NCBI GenBank assembly: GCA_963774625.1
Contig: CAVZFQ010000013.1
Span: 62,001-126,000 of the forward strand
Direction of reading: 5' to 3'
Source: VAXT01 sp963774625
GTDB taxonomy: Bacteria > Actinomycetota > Thermoleophilia > Gaiellales > Gaiellaceae
Length of the DNA stretch: 64,000 nt
Within the stretch, counting starts at the first letter, position 1, and each line of letters opens with the position of its first letter. A program made the translations under genes and the position numbers. Shown one piece after another: positions 15,642-24,025 of this stretch. The notes beneath the pieces are model-generated. The model worked only from the letters and a program-made list of their open reading frames with translations. It ran no database searches and was not told the origin of the DNA.

Positions 15642-15688
15642 CCGGCGTCAGGTCCTGCCGTGCCGCATCGCTGCAAGACCTGACACCG
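15642..15688. repeat. Palindromic REP-like repeat, copy 2
   Basis: Arms CCGGCGTCAGGTC (15642-15654... to) and GACCTGACACCGG (15677-15688) form a 13-bp stem with one mismatch; the loop contains TGCCGCATCGCTGCAA. It resembles copy 1 in the loop and in the GCAAGACC arm. Lies directly behind the permease stop and ahead of the convergent hydrolase gene, so it may also act as a bidirectional terminator. Confidence 0.65.
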
Positions 15689-15697
15689 GAGTCTTCG

Positions 15698-16951
15698 TTA
15701 CGGCTGCGGCCACCCCGGAGGCGGCGTAGTGCCGTCGAGCCCGAACCCGGCCAGGTCGGCCGCAGTCGGCTTGACGCCCGTCTCGGCCCAGCGCTCGAGC
15801 AGGAACACGGAAGCGCCGATCTGAGTCGGCGTGAAGTTGCAGTGGCCGAGGCCGTTCGTCGAGGCCTGGACCAACAGGTCGCTGGCCCCGGCCGTGGCTA
15901 CGGTCTCTGCATAGGCCGACTCATGTGGCCAGGGCACCAATGTGTCCCACTTGGTGTGCAGCGTGAACACGGGCTCACGCAGATTCCCGGTGTACGTCGC
16001 GTAGTGCGACATGTAGTTGCGAGCGGACGGCTCGCCTGAGTACCGCGGCGATGCGTTCATCGCGGCAAGCACGGGAGCCGCGTTGAACCCCAGCGTCGCC
16101 AGGTAGGCCTGCTCGCTCGCCGTCAACGAATAGGTGTGGGTGACGTTCTGGACGTAGGGACCGCCGGCACGGCGCTCGGCTTCCCCGCGTGCCTCCGTGG
16201 CGAAGAAGAAGTTCGTGAACAGCCACGAGGGGTAGAGCACGGGCGGCAGCGGGACCACCGGCCCCCTCGCCCCCGAGATCAGGCGGATGAACTCCCACTT
16301 GCCGTAGTCGGTCGCACCGAGGACCTGGCTCAACAGCGTCGGAAAGACCTCGGTCTCGAAATCGACGTCGTCGTCCCCGTCCGCCGGCGTCCCCCAGGAG
16401 GCAGGCATCCCGTAGATGAGCTTGTATGCGAGCAGCCCCGCGGAGCCCATGTCCCAGGCGCGCGGCGCCCCGGCCAGCACGCCGCAGGCGGGCAGATAGC
16501 CGTCGAACAGCCCGCCAGCCTTCTCGGCCAGCTCCGCCGTCGCCAGCGAGCCGAGGGAGAAACCCGCGAGCAGCGCCGTATCCGGCTGGCCCACGAGCCC
16601 GTTGAACAGCGCCCGAAGCCGGGTGAGATCGTGGATCGATTCCTTGACGGCCCAGCCGTTGTCGCGGTACGACGTGGCGGCAGCCGCGTATCCCTGCGCG
16701 ACGAGGCCGTTCGCGATCGCCGTAAAGCCCGCGTCCATCGCGGCCCGGTTGTCCACCTCGCCCGGGTGGTCCGCCTTGTCGCGGTATCCGTGTGCGAGGA
16801 CCACGAGCGTCCCGTTCCAGCCGGCGTCCGGCACGATGATCTTGTAGTTCGCTCCCGAGTGCTCGCCTTCGAAGGTCGCCGGGGACGCAGCGGCGGCCAG
16901 CAGCAGAGCACCAAGGGCAGCGACGCTGCACACGAGGAGTCGCTTCAGCAT
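15698..16951 (-). CDS. Secreted alpha/beta-hydrolase
   Basis: 417 residues from the ATG at 16951 (AAAGGGGG upstream). Signal peptide MLKRLLVCSVAALGALLLAA-AASPA. The hydrolase core shows LVVLAHGYRDKADHPG (oxyanion strand), ALLAGFSLGSLATAEL with nucleophile Ser in GFSLGS, KWDTLVPWPHE with the likely acid, and GLGHCNFT with the catalytic His. The C-terminus is Pro-rich (GTTPPPGWPQP). Substrate cannot be predicted; the lid region is large, as in secreted lipases or peptidases. Single gene on the minus strand. Confidence 0.82.
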   Translation of the reverse strand: MLKRLLVCSVAALGALLLAAAASPATFEGEHSGANYKIIVPDAGWNGTLVVLAHGYRDKADHPGEVDNRAAMDAGFTAIANGLVAQGYAAAATSYRDNGWAVKESIHDLTRLRALFNGLVGQPDTALLAGFSLGSLATAELAEKAGGLFDGYLPACGVLAGAPRAWDMGSAGLLAYKLIYGMPASWGTPADGDDDVDFETEVFPTLLSQVLGATDYGKWEFIRLISGARGPVVPLPPVLYPSWLFTNFFFATEARGEAERRAGGPYVQNVTHTYSLTASEQAYLATLGFNAAPVLAAMNASPRYSGEPSARNYMSHYATYTGNLREPVFTLHTKWDTLVPWPHESAYAETVATAGASDLLVQASTNGLGHCNFTPTQIGASVFLLERWAETGVKPTAADLAGFGLDGTTPPPGWPQP

Positions 16952-16988
16952 CGGTCGAAACCCCCTTTCTCCCCCCAGCGCGAGCGTA

Positions 16989-19493
16989 CTAAGGCGGCGG
17001 AGGATTATCTGGACCTGGTAGCGCCCGAGGGACCTTACTTGGCGTCGCCGCGAGCTGAACAGCATCATCGAACGGCAGTGCGCGACCCTCGGCCCACACC
17101 GAGTCCGCCCTCTCGCCCAGCTCGGCGCGCGCCGGCCCGATGTACCGCTCGAGCAGCGCATCCCAGAACGCGATCGAGATCGAGATGCCGAGCGACTCGC
17201 ACAGCGCCTCAACCGCTGCGGCCAGGCGCAACGCTCGCTCGTTGTCGCCGTTACCGGCGGCTGCCATCGCGACGCCCTGCACTTCGAAGCTCGTCTCGAT
17301 CACGTCTCCGAGTGGTAGCGCCGCTTGCAGGCTCTGGCGGTAGCGGGTCTCGGCCTCCACGGTGTCCCCGCGGATCAGCGCGCAGTCGGCAAGGAAGTGG
17401 TAGGCGAAGTGCTCGGTGCGCAGGTCGTCACCCCCACGCTCTAGGAGGTCCCGAGACATCGGCTCGGCTCGGTCGACGTCCCCGAGCGCAACGAGGACTT
17501 GGCAGACGCCGACAAGCGCTCGAGTCACCCCGCTAGCGTCCCCGAGCTCGCGGCGGATCTCGCGGGCTTCCTCGAACGCCGCCAGGGCGCCGGCCTCGTC
17601 GCCGGCGTCGTAGATGAGGGGCCAGCCGAGTGAGTCGAGGGCCGAGGCGAGCTCCGCCCGATCTCCGAGCTCCCGCCAGAGCCCGATTGCCTCCTCGAGC
17701 TGCTTCTGCCCGCTCTCGGCGTCTCCGCGCCGGGCCGTGAGGGCGCCCGATGCGGTAAGCGCGCGGGCCCGTAAGCGTCCGCCGGCGCCGGATGCCACGA
17801 GTGACTCCAGGAGCCGAGTGCAGCCTTCCTCCAACAGTCCTCGCGAGAGCCAGTACCAGCCGAGCGCGCCGGCGAGCTCGAGCGCGCGATCAGGGTCGTT
17901 CGCCGCAAGCCAGTCGAGAGCGGCCCGGAAGTCGTCGTGGTCCAGCTCGATTCGCGCCGACCACTCCGCCTCGGCGTCGAACCGGCTCTCGTAAGCCTGC
18001 TCGGCCAGCTCGGAGAAAAACATCGCGTGGTCCTGCCGCAGGTCGGCGGCCTCGGTCGCCACGACCCGTTCGAGCGCATACTCGCGGATCGTGCTCAGCA
18101 TCAGAAAGCGGTCGACGCCGGTTGGCTTCAGGAGACTCGAGTCGACGAGTGAGGCGACGACATCGAGGTCGGCTTCGCAGACGTCCTCCGCAGCCGCGAG
18201 CGGGAAGCTGCCCGCGAAGACGGCGAGCCGCGCGAAGAGCTCCTGGCTGGCCGAGTCGAGGAGGTCGTAGCTCCACTCGATCGTCGCGCGCAATGTGCGC
18301 TGCCGCTCGGGTGCGTCGCGGACGCCCCCCGTCAGCAGCGGCAGGGCAGAGTCGAGGCGATCGAGGAGCGCCTCCGGGCCGAGGAGCCTCGTGCGCGCCG
18401 CGGCCAGCTCGATGGCGAGGGGCAGTCCGTCAAGCCGTCGGCAGATGGACTCGACGGTGACATCGGGTGCGAACTCCCTCCCGACCGCGCGCGCGCGATC
18501 GACGAACAGTGCAGAGGCGTCCGAGACAGGGAGCGGCTCTAGCCGAAACTCTCGCTCGCCTGAGACTCGTAGGGGCGCACGGCTCGTGACCAGAAGACGG
18601 AGTCCGCTAGATGAGGCCACGAACTGGACGATGTCGGGGGCGGCATCGAGCAGGTGCTCGAAGTTGTCGAGGAGAAGGAGCAGTTCCTTCCCACGGAGAA
18701 AGCCGACGAGGTCGTCCGGCGCGCCGATCGACTGAGCCACCTCCGCCCGCAGGAGCCCTGGGTCCGAGATCCCGCCGAGCGGAACCCAGAAGACACCGTC
18801 GCGAAGCCGTCCGACGAGCTCCGCGGCCACTTGGAGCGCGAGGCGCGTCTTCCCCGTTCCTCCGGGGCCCGTGACCGTGACCAGACGGGTTTCGTTCGAC
18901 AGCGCAGCGACGAGCTCGGCGAGCTCGCGTTCCCGCCCTACGAGCGCACTGGATGCGACCGGCAGGTTCGTCGCATCGAGCGAGCGGAGCGGTGGGAACT
19001 CCCCGTCGCCGAGCTGGTAGAGCCGCTCGGCTTTCACGAGGTCCTTCAGCCGGTGCTCCCCTAGGTCGCGGATGGATGCGTCGTCGAGGAGTCGCTGCGT
19101 CGTCTCGGAGAGGACGATCTGCCCCCCATGAGCAGCGGCGGCGATCCGCGCGGCGCGATGCACGTCGATCCCGACGTAGCCCTCGTCGGTGACGACGGGC
19201 TCGCCGGTGTGAATTCCCATGCGGACGCGGATCGGGCCGTCCGCGAGCGCGCGGCGGGCCTCGTCCGCCGTCGCTACGGCGTCGGTAGCGCGCGAGAAGG
19301 CCACGAAGAAAGCGTCTCCCTGCGTGTCGACCTCGACGCCTGAGTGTGCGGCGAAGGCATTCCGCAGCACGCGCCGGTGTTCGTCCAGGATGTCGACGTA
19401 CGCGTCTCCGTGCTCCTGAAGGAGCCGCGTCGAGCCCTCGACGTCCGTGAAGAGGAAGGTGACCGTCCCGGTCGGGAGCGCCCGCGTGCTCAC
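16989..19493 (-). CDS. Class III nucleotide cyclase - AAA/NB-ARC ATPase - TPR regulator
   Basis: 834 residues. Cyclase domain 1-160: VTFLFTDVEGSTRLL with metal Asp17, VDTQGDAFFVAF with Asp60, GIHTGEPV, GIDVHRAARIAA. ATPase domain about 185-480: LVGRERELAEL, P-loop GPGGTGKTR (209-217), LLLLDNFEHLLDAAP (Walker B), LLVTSRAPLRVSGER, LDGLPLAIELAAAR. The rest (about 500-800) is helical repeats of TPR type (ALTASGALTARRGD, DEAGALAAFEEAREIRRELG). No DNA-binding domain is present. In this class the ATP-driven switch and the cyclase probably respond to a bound ligand or protein; whether the product is cAMP or cGMP is open. Confidence 0.88.
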   Translation of the reverse strand: MSTRALPTGTVTFLFTDVEGSTRLLQEHGDAYVDILDEHRRVLRNAFAAHSGVEVDTQGDAFFVAFSRATDAVATADEARRALADGPIRVRMGIHTGEPVVTDEGYVGIDVHRAARIAAAAHGGQIVLSETTQRLLDDASIRDLGEHRLKDLVKAERLYQLGDGEFPPLRSLDATNLPVASSALVGRERELAELVAALSNETRLVTVTGPGGTGKTRLALQVAAELVGRLRDGVFWVPLGGISDPGLLRAEVAQSIGAPDDLVGFLRGKELLLLLDNFEHLLDAAPDIVQFVASSSGLRLLVTSRAPLRVSGEREFRLEPLPVSDASALFVDRARAVGREFAPDVTVESICRRLDGLPLAIELAAARTRLLGPEALLDRLDSALPLLTGGVRDAPERQRTLRATIEWSYDLLDSASQELFARLAVFAGSFPLAAAEDVCEADLDVVASLVDSSLLKPTGVDRFLMLSTIREYALERVVATEAADLRQDHAMFFSELAEQAYESRFDAEAEWSARIELDHDDFRAALDWLAANDPDRALELAGALGWYWLSRGLLEEGCTRLLESLVASGAGGRLRARALTASGALTARRGDAESGQKQLEEAIGLWRELGDRAELASALDSLGWPLIYDAGDEAGALAAFEEAREIRRELGDASGVTRALVGVCQVLVALGDVDRAEPMSRDLLERGGDDLRTEHFAYHFLADCALIRGDTVEAETRYRQSLQAALPLGDVIETSFEVQGVAMAAAGNGDNERALRLAAAVEALCESLGISISIAFWDALLERYIGPARAELGERADSVWAEGRALPFDDAVQLAATPSKVPRALPGPDNPPPP

Positions 19494-19540
19494 GGCACGA
19501 TCATCTCATCGCGCCTGCGGCGCTCCCCGAGCCGGCGGCC

Positions 19541-20152
19541 CTACTGCTCCGGCTGGGGAAGATGGACCTTGGCGTCCTCGTAGTTGGCGTCGCTGGTTGA
19601 CTCGACCGGCCCGTAGACGAGGTTCAGGACGCCGGTTTCGAAGGTCTCGGACGAGATCAGCCTCAGCGGGATCGTTCCGCCTTCGTCGAACAGCCGCATG
19701 CCCTTGCGAACGGCGATCGGATGCACCAGCAGGTGCAGCTCGTCCACGAGACCGGCGGCCAGCAGCTGGCGGACGACCGAGACCGAGCCGCTCATTCCGA
19801 TGTTGCCGCCCGGCTCGTTTTTCAGGGCGGTCACGGCCTCGACGAGGTCGCCCTCGAGCTGTTCGGAATTCCGCCAGGTGAACTCGAGCTTCTCGTTCGA
19901 CACGACGATCTTGCGGACGTCGCCGAGCTTCTTGGCCAGGCCGGCGTCCTCCTCGCCGGCCTCCTCGCGCTCCGGCCACGCCCCGGCGAAGCTGTCGTAG
20001 GTCTTTCGGCCGAAGAGGACGGTGTCGGCGGCGCCGAGGGTCGCGTCGACGGCGGCGCCCATCTCGTCGTTGAAGTACGGGAAGTGCCACTGATCGGGCG
20101 CCTCCACGACGCCGTCGAGCGCGATGAACAGGCCAGCGGTGATCTTTCTCAT
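19541..20152 (-). CDS. RibD C-terminal/dihydrofolate reductase-fold protein (1)
   Basis: 203 residues: MRKITAGLFIALDGVVEAPD (strand A and substrate loop), VLFGRKTYDSFAGAWP, GGNIGMSGSVSVVRQLLAAG (NADPH-binding turn), VDELHLLVHPIAVRKGMRLF. Strong Shine-Dalgarno (GAGGAGG). The family reduces pyrimidine or pterin-like substrates with NADPH, but many members such as this are uncharacterised stand-alone enzymes. A paralogue follows upstream at 20179-20736, 26 nt apart, probably the same operon. Confidence 0.85.
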   Translation of the reverse strand: MRKITAGLFIALDGVVEAPDQWHFPYFNDEMGAAVDATLGAADTVLFGRKTYDSFAGAWPEREEAGEEDAGLAKKLGDVRKIVVSNEKLEFTWRNSEQLEGDLVEAVTALKNEPGGNIGMSGSVSVVRQLLAAGLVDELHLLVHPIAVRKGMRLFDEGGTIPLRLISSETFETGVLNLVYGPVESTSDANYEDAKVHLPQPEQ

Positions 20153-20178
20153 GGTTTCCTCCTCGAAAGTGAGTGCCG

Positions 20179-20736
20179 TCAGACGGGTTGGCGCACGACG
20201 GAGTACTTGGCGGCGACGAAGTCCCCGTTCCGCCCCATCTCGTCCAGGCGGAGCTCGATCCGGCGCGGCAGCAGAGGCGCACCCGCGCCGAGCGTGACCG
20301 GGGCGATCGACACGATGACCTCGTCCAGCAGACCCACGTCGGCGAACTGACCCACCAGGTCTCCCCCGCCGACGATCCAGACGTTCCGGTCACCGGCAGC
20401 GGCGACCATCTCCTCGTGCACGGCCGCGACGTCCGCGCTCGTGAACTCGACTCGCGCGTCCGGGACGACCGGCAGTTGCCGGTGCGTGAAGACCCAGCAC
20501 GGGATGTCGTAGGGCCACTTCCAATCCGCCGGATCCTTGTCCTTGAACTCGTGGTCGAGAATCCACTCGTACGTCGTCGACCCCATCGCCAGCGCACCGA
20601 CGTCGGCGATGAACTCGCCGTAGTTCATCGGCCCGTCCTCCTCGCGCGCGCGCGTGAACAACCAGTCCAGCGAGTTGTTCGGGTCGGCGATGAAGCCGTC
20701 GAGGGTCGTTGCCGTGTAGTACTGAGTGAGGCTCAC
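20179..20736 (-). CDS. RibD C-terminal/dihydrofolate reductase-fold protein (2)
   Basis: 185 residues: MSLTQYYTATTLDGFIADPN, ALAMGSTTYEWILDHEF, NVWIVGGGDLVGQFADVGLL, DEVIVSIAPVTLGAGAPLLP. All fold-defining blocks are present, with the GGGDL NADPH turn closer to RibD than in its neighbour. Only modest similarity to the 19541 gene, so not a recent duplication. The start is GTG at 20736; substrates unknown. Confidence 0.85.
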   Translation of the reverse strand: MSLTQYYTATTLDGFIADPNNSLDWLFTRAREEDGPMNYGEFIADVGALAMGSTTYEWILDHEFKDKDPADWKWPYDIPCWVFTHRQLPVVPDARVEFTSADVAAVHEEMVAAAGDRNVWIVGGGDLVGQFADVGLLDEVIVSIAPVTLGAGAPLLPRRIELRLDEMGRNGDFVAAKYSVVRQPV

Positions 20737-20770
20737 GAAGCTCTTGGCTGAGGGCCTTCGACCGGCACCC

Positions 20771-22414
20771 TCACGTGGCTATGACGGGTGCGGGTTGCTC
20801 TCCACGGAGAGCTGTGTATGTCCACACCGCCTTGACGAGCGACCACGCGACTGCCACCAAGGCGCTGGCAAGCAGCAGATAGACGAGGTCGGGGAACCCA
20901 GTGGCGAGGATCGATAGCGGCAAGCCCAGCTGCTTTGGGAGAAGCACGAGCACGAACGCCGCCCAGACCAGGCTCACGACCAGTGAGAGTCCGATGCGCC
21001 AGAACGGACCGAGCCAACCGCGGCGGATGTGCCCACGCCGGAGCGCGCCGGAAGTCCTGACAATTCCAAGCAATTGCAGGACGAGCAGGGCAAACAGTGC
21101 CGCGTAGACGATGAACGTCGCGATACTCGAGGGCGGCGAGGGAGGCTCTTGCCCTTCGAGCAGGCTGGTGACACCGTCGGCGATGGTTCCCATCCGACCG
21201 CTGACAAAGAGGTCGAGGGAGTTCTCCGCATTGATCAGAACGACGACTCCCTTTTGGCTCTGCGGAATCAGTACGACGTTCGCGTGGAAGTTGAACGTCT
21301 CTCCCTGATGGTGGATCGCCGGAATGTCATTGCGCGGGCCGACGAACCAACCCATGCCGTACGACGTGTCCGCCTCCGGCGTCTCAACGGCCGGCCGGTG
21401 GAGCTCCGCGATACCGGCGGGCGAGAGGACCGACTTCCCGTCGTATTGCCCTCGGTTGAGTTGAGAGATCAGGTAGTGGGTCATGTCTTCAGCGCTGGAG
21501 ATGAGGTATCCCGCCGGCACGAGGCCGCGGTTGTACGGCAGGTCCGCCGCCCTCGATCGGCCGAACAAGTAGTTGTGACCGGTCGCGAGGCCCTGTGGCT
21601 GCGCGGCGGCCTCGGATGTGTACGAGTCCCGCATCTGGAGCGGATCGAAGATGTTCGTCTGGACGTAGCGTTCGTAGGATTGCCCGGCCACTTCCTGCAC
21701 GATCAGCCCCAAGACCGAGTAGTTGACGGTGCTGTACTGGTGCTTTGACCCGACCGCTTCAGTCAGCTCAGCCGAGCTCAACTCGCGAACCGTCTGCTCC
21801 AAAGCGGTGTCACTCGTGTCGCCGTCGCCCTGGAAGCTTCGGCCGGTCTTGGTGGACAGACCGCTGGTCTGGTTGAGCAGGTGACGCACGGTGATCTCAG
21901 CCGACGCCTTTTCGTCCGCCACGCGAAACCAAGGGAGGTACCGCTGGACCGGTGCGGAGAGCTCGATCTTCTTTGCCTCGACCAACTGCATGACGGCAAG
22001 GGCGGTCAACGACTTGCTCACGGAGCCGATGATGAGCGGCGTTTGCGGAGTGAGCTCCCGCCCCGAGTCACCGGCCGTCCCGAAGCCGCGCACGTACGCG
22101 ATGCGGTCGCCCTCCACGATGCCGAGGGCGAGGCCGGGAATCCGCTGAGCTGCCATCTCGTCCTGAACGAAGCTCTCGATCTGAGCAAAGTTGGAGCCGG
22201 TATCTATCCCGTTGGCGGCGGGCCTGTCAGAGCCTGGCTTGCTCACGAGGTACGCCGCCCCCAGAACGAGGACGGCTAGACCGACTGCGACGACGATGCT
22301 TCGGCGCGATGCGCGAACGCGGCCGATCGTGCGGCCTTCGTTGTCGCGCTCATTCCGTGTCCCGCGCCTCATGGCGGCTCTCTCAACTTCCTGTCGTTCC
22401 TGCCAACCTGTCAC
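20771..22414 (-). CDS. Membrane-bound class C beta-lactamase-family serine hydrolase
   Basis: 547 residues from GTG 22414, supported by GGAGAGGGG 6 nt upstream; ATG 22372 is an alternative. One N-terminal membrane helix (SIVVAVGLAVLVLGAAYLV) puts the catalytic domain outside. Motifs: SVSK (IIGSVSKSLTAL, nucleophile Ser and Lys), YST in KHQYSTVNYSVLGLIV in the place of YxN, and HQG in IHHQGETFNFHA in place of KTG. After about residue 410 come four hydrophobic segments (FIVYAALFALLVLQLLGIV and others). Such proteins are mostly esterases or D-aminopeptidases rather than true lactamases. Confidence 0.87.
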   Translation of the reverse strand: MTGWQERQEVERAAMRRGTRNERDNEGRTIGRVRASRRSIVVAVGLAVLVLGAAYLVSKPGSDRPAANGIDTGSNFAQIESFVQDEMAAQRIPGLALGIVEGDRIAYVRGFGTAGDSGRELTPQTPLIIGSVSKSLTALAVMQLVEAKKIELSAPVQRYLPWFRVADEKASAEITVRHLLNQTSGLSTKTGRSFQGDGDTSDTALEQTVRELSSAELTEAVGSKHQYSTVNYSVLGLIVQEVAGQSYERYVQTNIFDPLQMRDSYTSEAAAQPQGLATGHNYLFGRSRAADLPYNRGLVPAGYLISSAEDMTHYLISQLNRGQYDGKSVLSPAGIAELHRPAVETPEADTSYGMGWFVGPRNDIPAIHHQGETFNFHANVVLIPQSQKGVVVLINAENSLDLFVSGRMGTIADGVTSLLEGQEPPSPPSSIATFIVYAALFALLVLQLLGIVRTSGALRRGHIRRGWLGPFWRIGLSLVVSLVWAAFVLVLLPKQLGLPLSILATGFPDLVYLLLASALVAVAWSLVKAVWTYTALRGEQPAPVIAT

Positions 22415-22479
22415 GCGCGGCCCCTCTCCGCAAGGACCGGCGACGACTACAGGCGTCGCGCTGCTGACGTTTGAGCCTC

Positions 22480-23076
22480 CTAGGGCGTCGGCGCCGGAAC
22501 GCAGACGACCCAGACTTCGGGACGAATCCCTGCAGCCACGCCCCCTGCGACGTTGATCACGGTGATGCGCCAGCCTGTAAAGCTCCCGCCGTCAACCGGC
22601 GGCTCTGTGTTCGTGCTGCTCATCGCCGGACGGGACCCCGGCATATTGGTTTCCTCCGACAGCGTGTCGTCACCCCTGCCGCCGCCCGCAACTCCTTGGT
22701 ATCCCGCCGGGCAGAACGCGTTATAGGAGCTCTTTGCTCCGTCAACGAGATCGACGGCCGCAACCTCGTGCTGCACCGTCACCGACGCGAACGCCCCGGT
22801 GTCGCCCTTGTCGCCCTTCGCGCCTGCAACGCCTGCGACGCCGGCCACGCCCTGCACGCCTTGGAGACCGCGCAACCCGCGGAGGCCCCGCAGCTTCGCG
22901 CGCTCTTTCCTCTTGAAGTCCTTGAGGAGGAGCGAGTTGTTGACAACCTGCTGGGTGCCGACGCTGTTGCGCGGCAGGAGTGCCTGCGACGCGGCGTACG
23001 ACGTTCCTCCGAACGCAAAGAAGAGGGCCAGCAGCGCGATGTGGTGACGCCCGACGTATGTGGCGATTCGACGCAT
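22480..23076 (-). CDS. Exported collagen-like protein
   Basis: 198 residues. Signal or anchor IALLALFFAFGGTSYAASQA is followed by LLPRNSVGTQQVVNNSLLLK, then about eleven Gly-x-y triplets (GLRGLRGLQGVQ, GVAGVAGVAGAKGDKGDTG), and a C-terminal beta domain with two cysteines (AFCPAGYQG, VWVVCVPAP). The order NSVGT - SLLxxDFK - collagen repeat - beta domain recurs in Thermoleophilia and marks a surface protein. The triplet run should form a short triple helix, so a trimer. The 30191 gene is a shorter relative. Confidence 0.8.
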   Translation of the reverse strand: MRRIATYVGRHHIALLALFFAFGGTSYAASQALLPRNSVGTQQVVNNSLLLKDFKRKERAKLRGLRGLRGLQGVQGVAGVAGVAGAKGDKGDTGAFASVTVQHEVAAVDLVDGAKSSYNAFCPAGYQGVAGGGRGDDTLSEETNMPGSRPAMSSTNTEPPVDGGSFTGWRITVINVAGGVAAGIRPEVWVVCVPAPTP

Positions 23077-23132
23077 GCACCCGAATGTCGGCGCATTTCG
23101 TCCGATTCTTTAGCCCCTTGACCGAGCTGATC

Positions 23133-23162
23133 TTGACATATTCCCATATCGACATATATTAT
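23133..23162 (+). promoter_or_regulatory. Promoter and CATAT-repeat operator of the ArsR-AHSA1 pair
   Basis: TTGACA (23133-23138), 18-nt spacer, TATTAT (23157-23162), then 7 nt to the ATG: near-perfect promoter giving a leaderless transcript. Three CATAT direct repeats start at 23137, 23145 and 23153, an exact 8-nt period, filling the spacer. They are likely contacts for the ArsR regulator encoded just downstream. Confidence 0.72.
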
Positions 23163-23169
23163 CTCCGGC

Positions 23170-23526
23170 ATGGCACGAGCGGCGACGACAGCAGATGCAT
23201 TCAACGCGGTAGCCGAGCCCCGGCGGCGTCAGATCCTGGACGTCCTCGCCGGCGGGGAGCGGGCCGTGAACGACCTGGTGCGCGTGCTCGGGCTAGCTCA
23301 ACCACAGGTGTCCAAGCACCTACGGGTGTTGCGAGAAGTGGGAGTGGTCGACGTGCGGAACGAAGGACGCCGGCGGCTCTACCGGCTCAACGGCCACGCG
23401 CTCAAGCCCATCCATGACTGGGTCAAGGACTACGAGCAGTCGTGGTCGGAGCGGTTCGTCGCAATGGATGCCGTGTTGGAGGAACTCAAACTGAAGGAGG
23501 AAGGACGTGAAGGCAATGGCGAGTAG
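23170..23526 (+). CDS. ArsR-family winged-helix regulator
   Basis: 118 residues: FNAVAEPRRRQILDVLAGGE, AVNDLVRVLGLAQPQVSKHL (recognition helix), RVLREVGVVDVRNEGRRRLY (wing), then HALKPIHDWVKDYEQSW. It has no metal-site cysteines and belongs to the group linked with AHSA1 genes. Leaderless start at 23170. It overlaps the next gene by 20 nt. Autorepression through the CATAT repeats in its own promoter is inferred. Confidence 0.9.
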   Translation: MARAATTADAFNAVAEPRRRQILDVLAGGERAVNDLVRVLGLAQPQVSKHLRVLREVGVVDVRNEGRRRLYRLNGHALKPIHDWVKDYEQSWSERFVAMDAVLEELKLKEEGREGNGE

Positions 23527-24013
23527 CGGATCAGCAGTGGTGACGCTCCCCACGGATGAGCAGATCCTCATCACGCGGGAGTTCGATGCGCCCAAGCACC
23601 TGGTCTTCAAGGCGTACACCACGCCGGAACTGGTCAAGCGCTGGTGGCACGCGAACCGCGGCGAGATGACGATCGCCGAGATCGACGTGCGGGTCGGCGG
23701 CAAGTGGCGGTACGTGTCGGTCACGGAAGACGGCTTCGAAGTCGGCTTCCACGGCGAGTACCGCGAGCTCGTGCCGAACGAGCGGATCGTCTCGACCGAG
23801 ACCTACGAGGGCCTGCCGGAAGGCGTGTCCGAAGAGGACGGGACAACGGTGAACACGGCGACGTTCACCGAGGCCGACGGGCGCACGACCCTCACGATCC
23901 TCGTGCACGCACCGAGCAAGGAGACCCGAGACGCGATCATCGACTCGGGCATGGAGGCCGGTCTGCAGGACGCGCTGGACCTCCTGGAAGAGGTCGCAAT
24001 CTCCCTCCGCTGA
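23507..24013 (+). CDS. SRPBCC / AHSA1-domain protein
   Basis: 168 residues from GTG 23507, preceded by AAGGAGGAAGG inside the ArsR gene. START-like fold: ILITREFDAPKHLVFKAYTT, PELVKRWWHANRGEM, IAEIDVRVGGKWRYVSVTED, FHGEYRELVPNERIVSTE, and the last helix GMEAGLQDALDLLEEVA. Part of a bicistronic ArsR-AHSA1 unit. Ligand and role unknown; in this pairing the AHSA1 protein may be a detoxifying or ligand-binding partner. Confidence 0.88.
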   Translation: MKAMASSGSAVVTLPTDEQILITREFDAPKHLVFKAYTTPELVKRWWHANRGEMTIAEIDVRVGGKWRYVSVTEDGFEVGFHGEYRELVPNERIVSTETYEGLPEGVSEEDGTTVNTATFTEADGRTTLTILVHAPSKETRDAIIDSGMEAGLQDALDLLEEVAISLR

Positions 24014-24025
24014 GCACGAGCCGCA

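Noticed and set aside
20771..22414. True beta-lactamase (resistance gene)
   Set aside because: SxxK is present, but YxN and KTG are replaced by YST and HQG and there are C-terminal membrane helices; esterase or peptidase is likelier.
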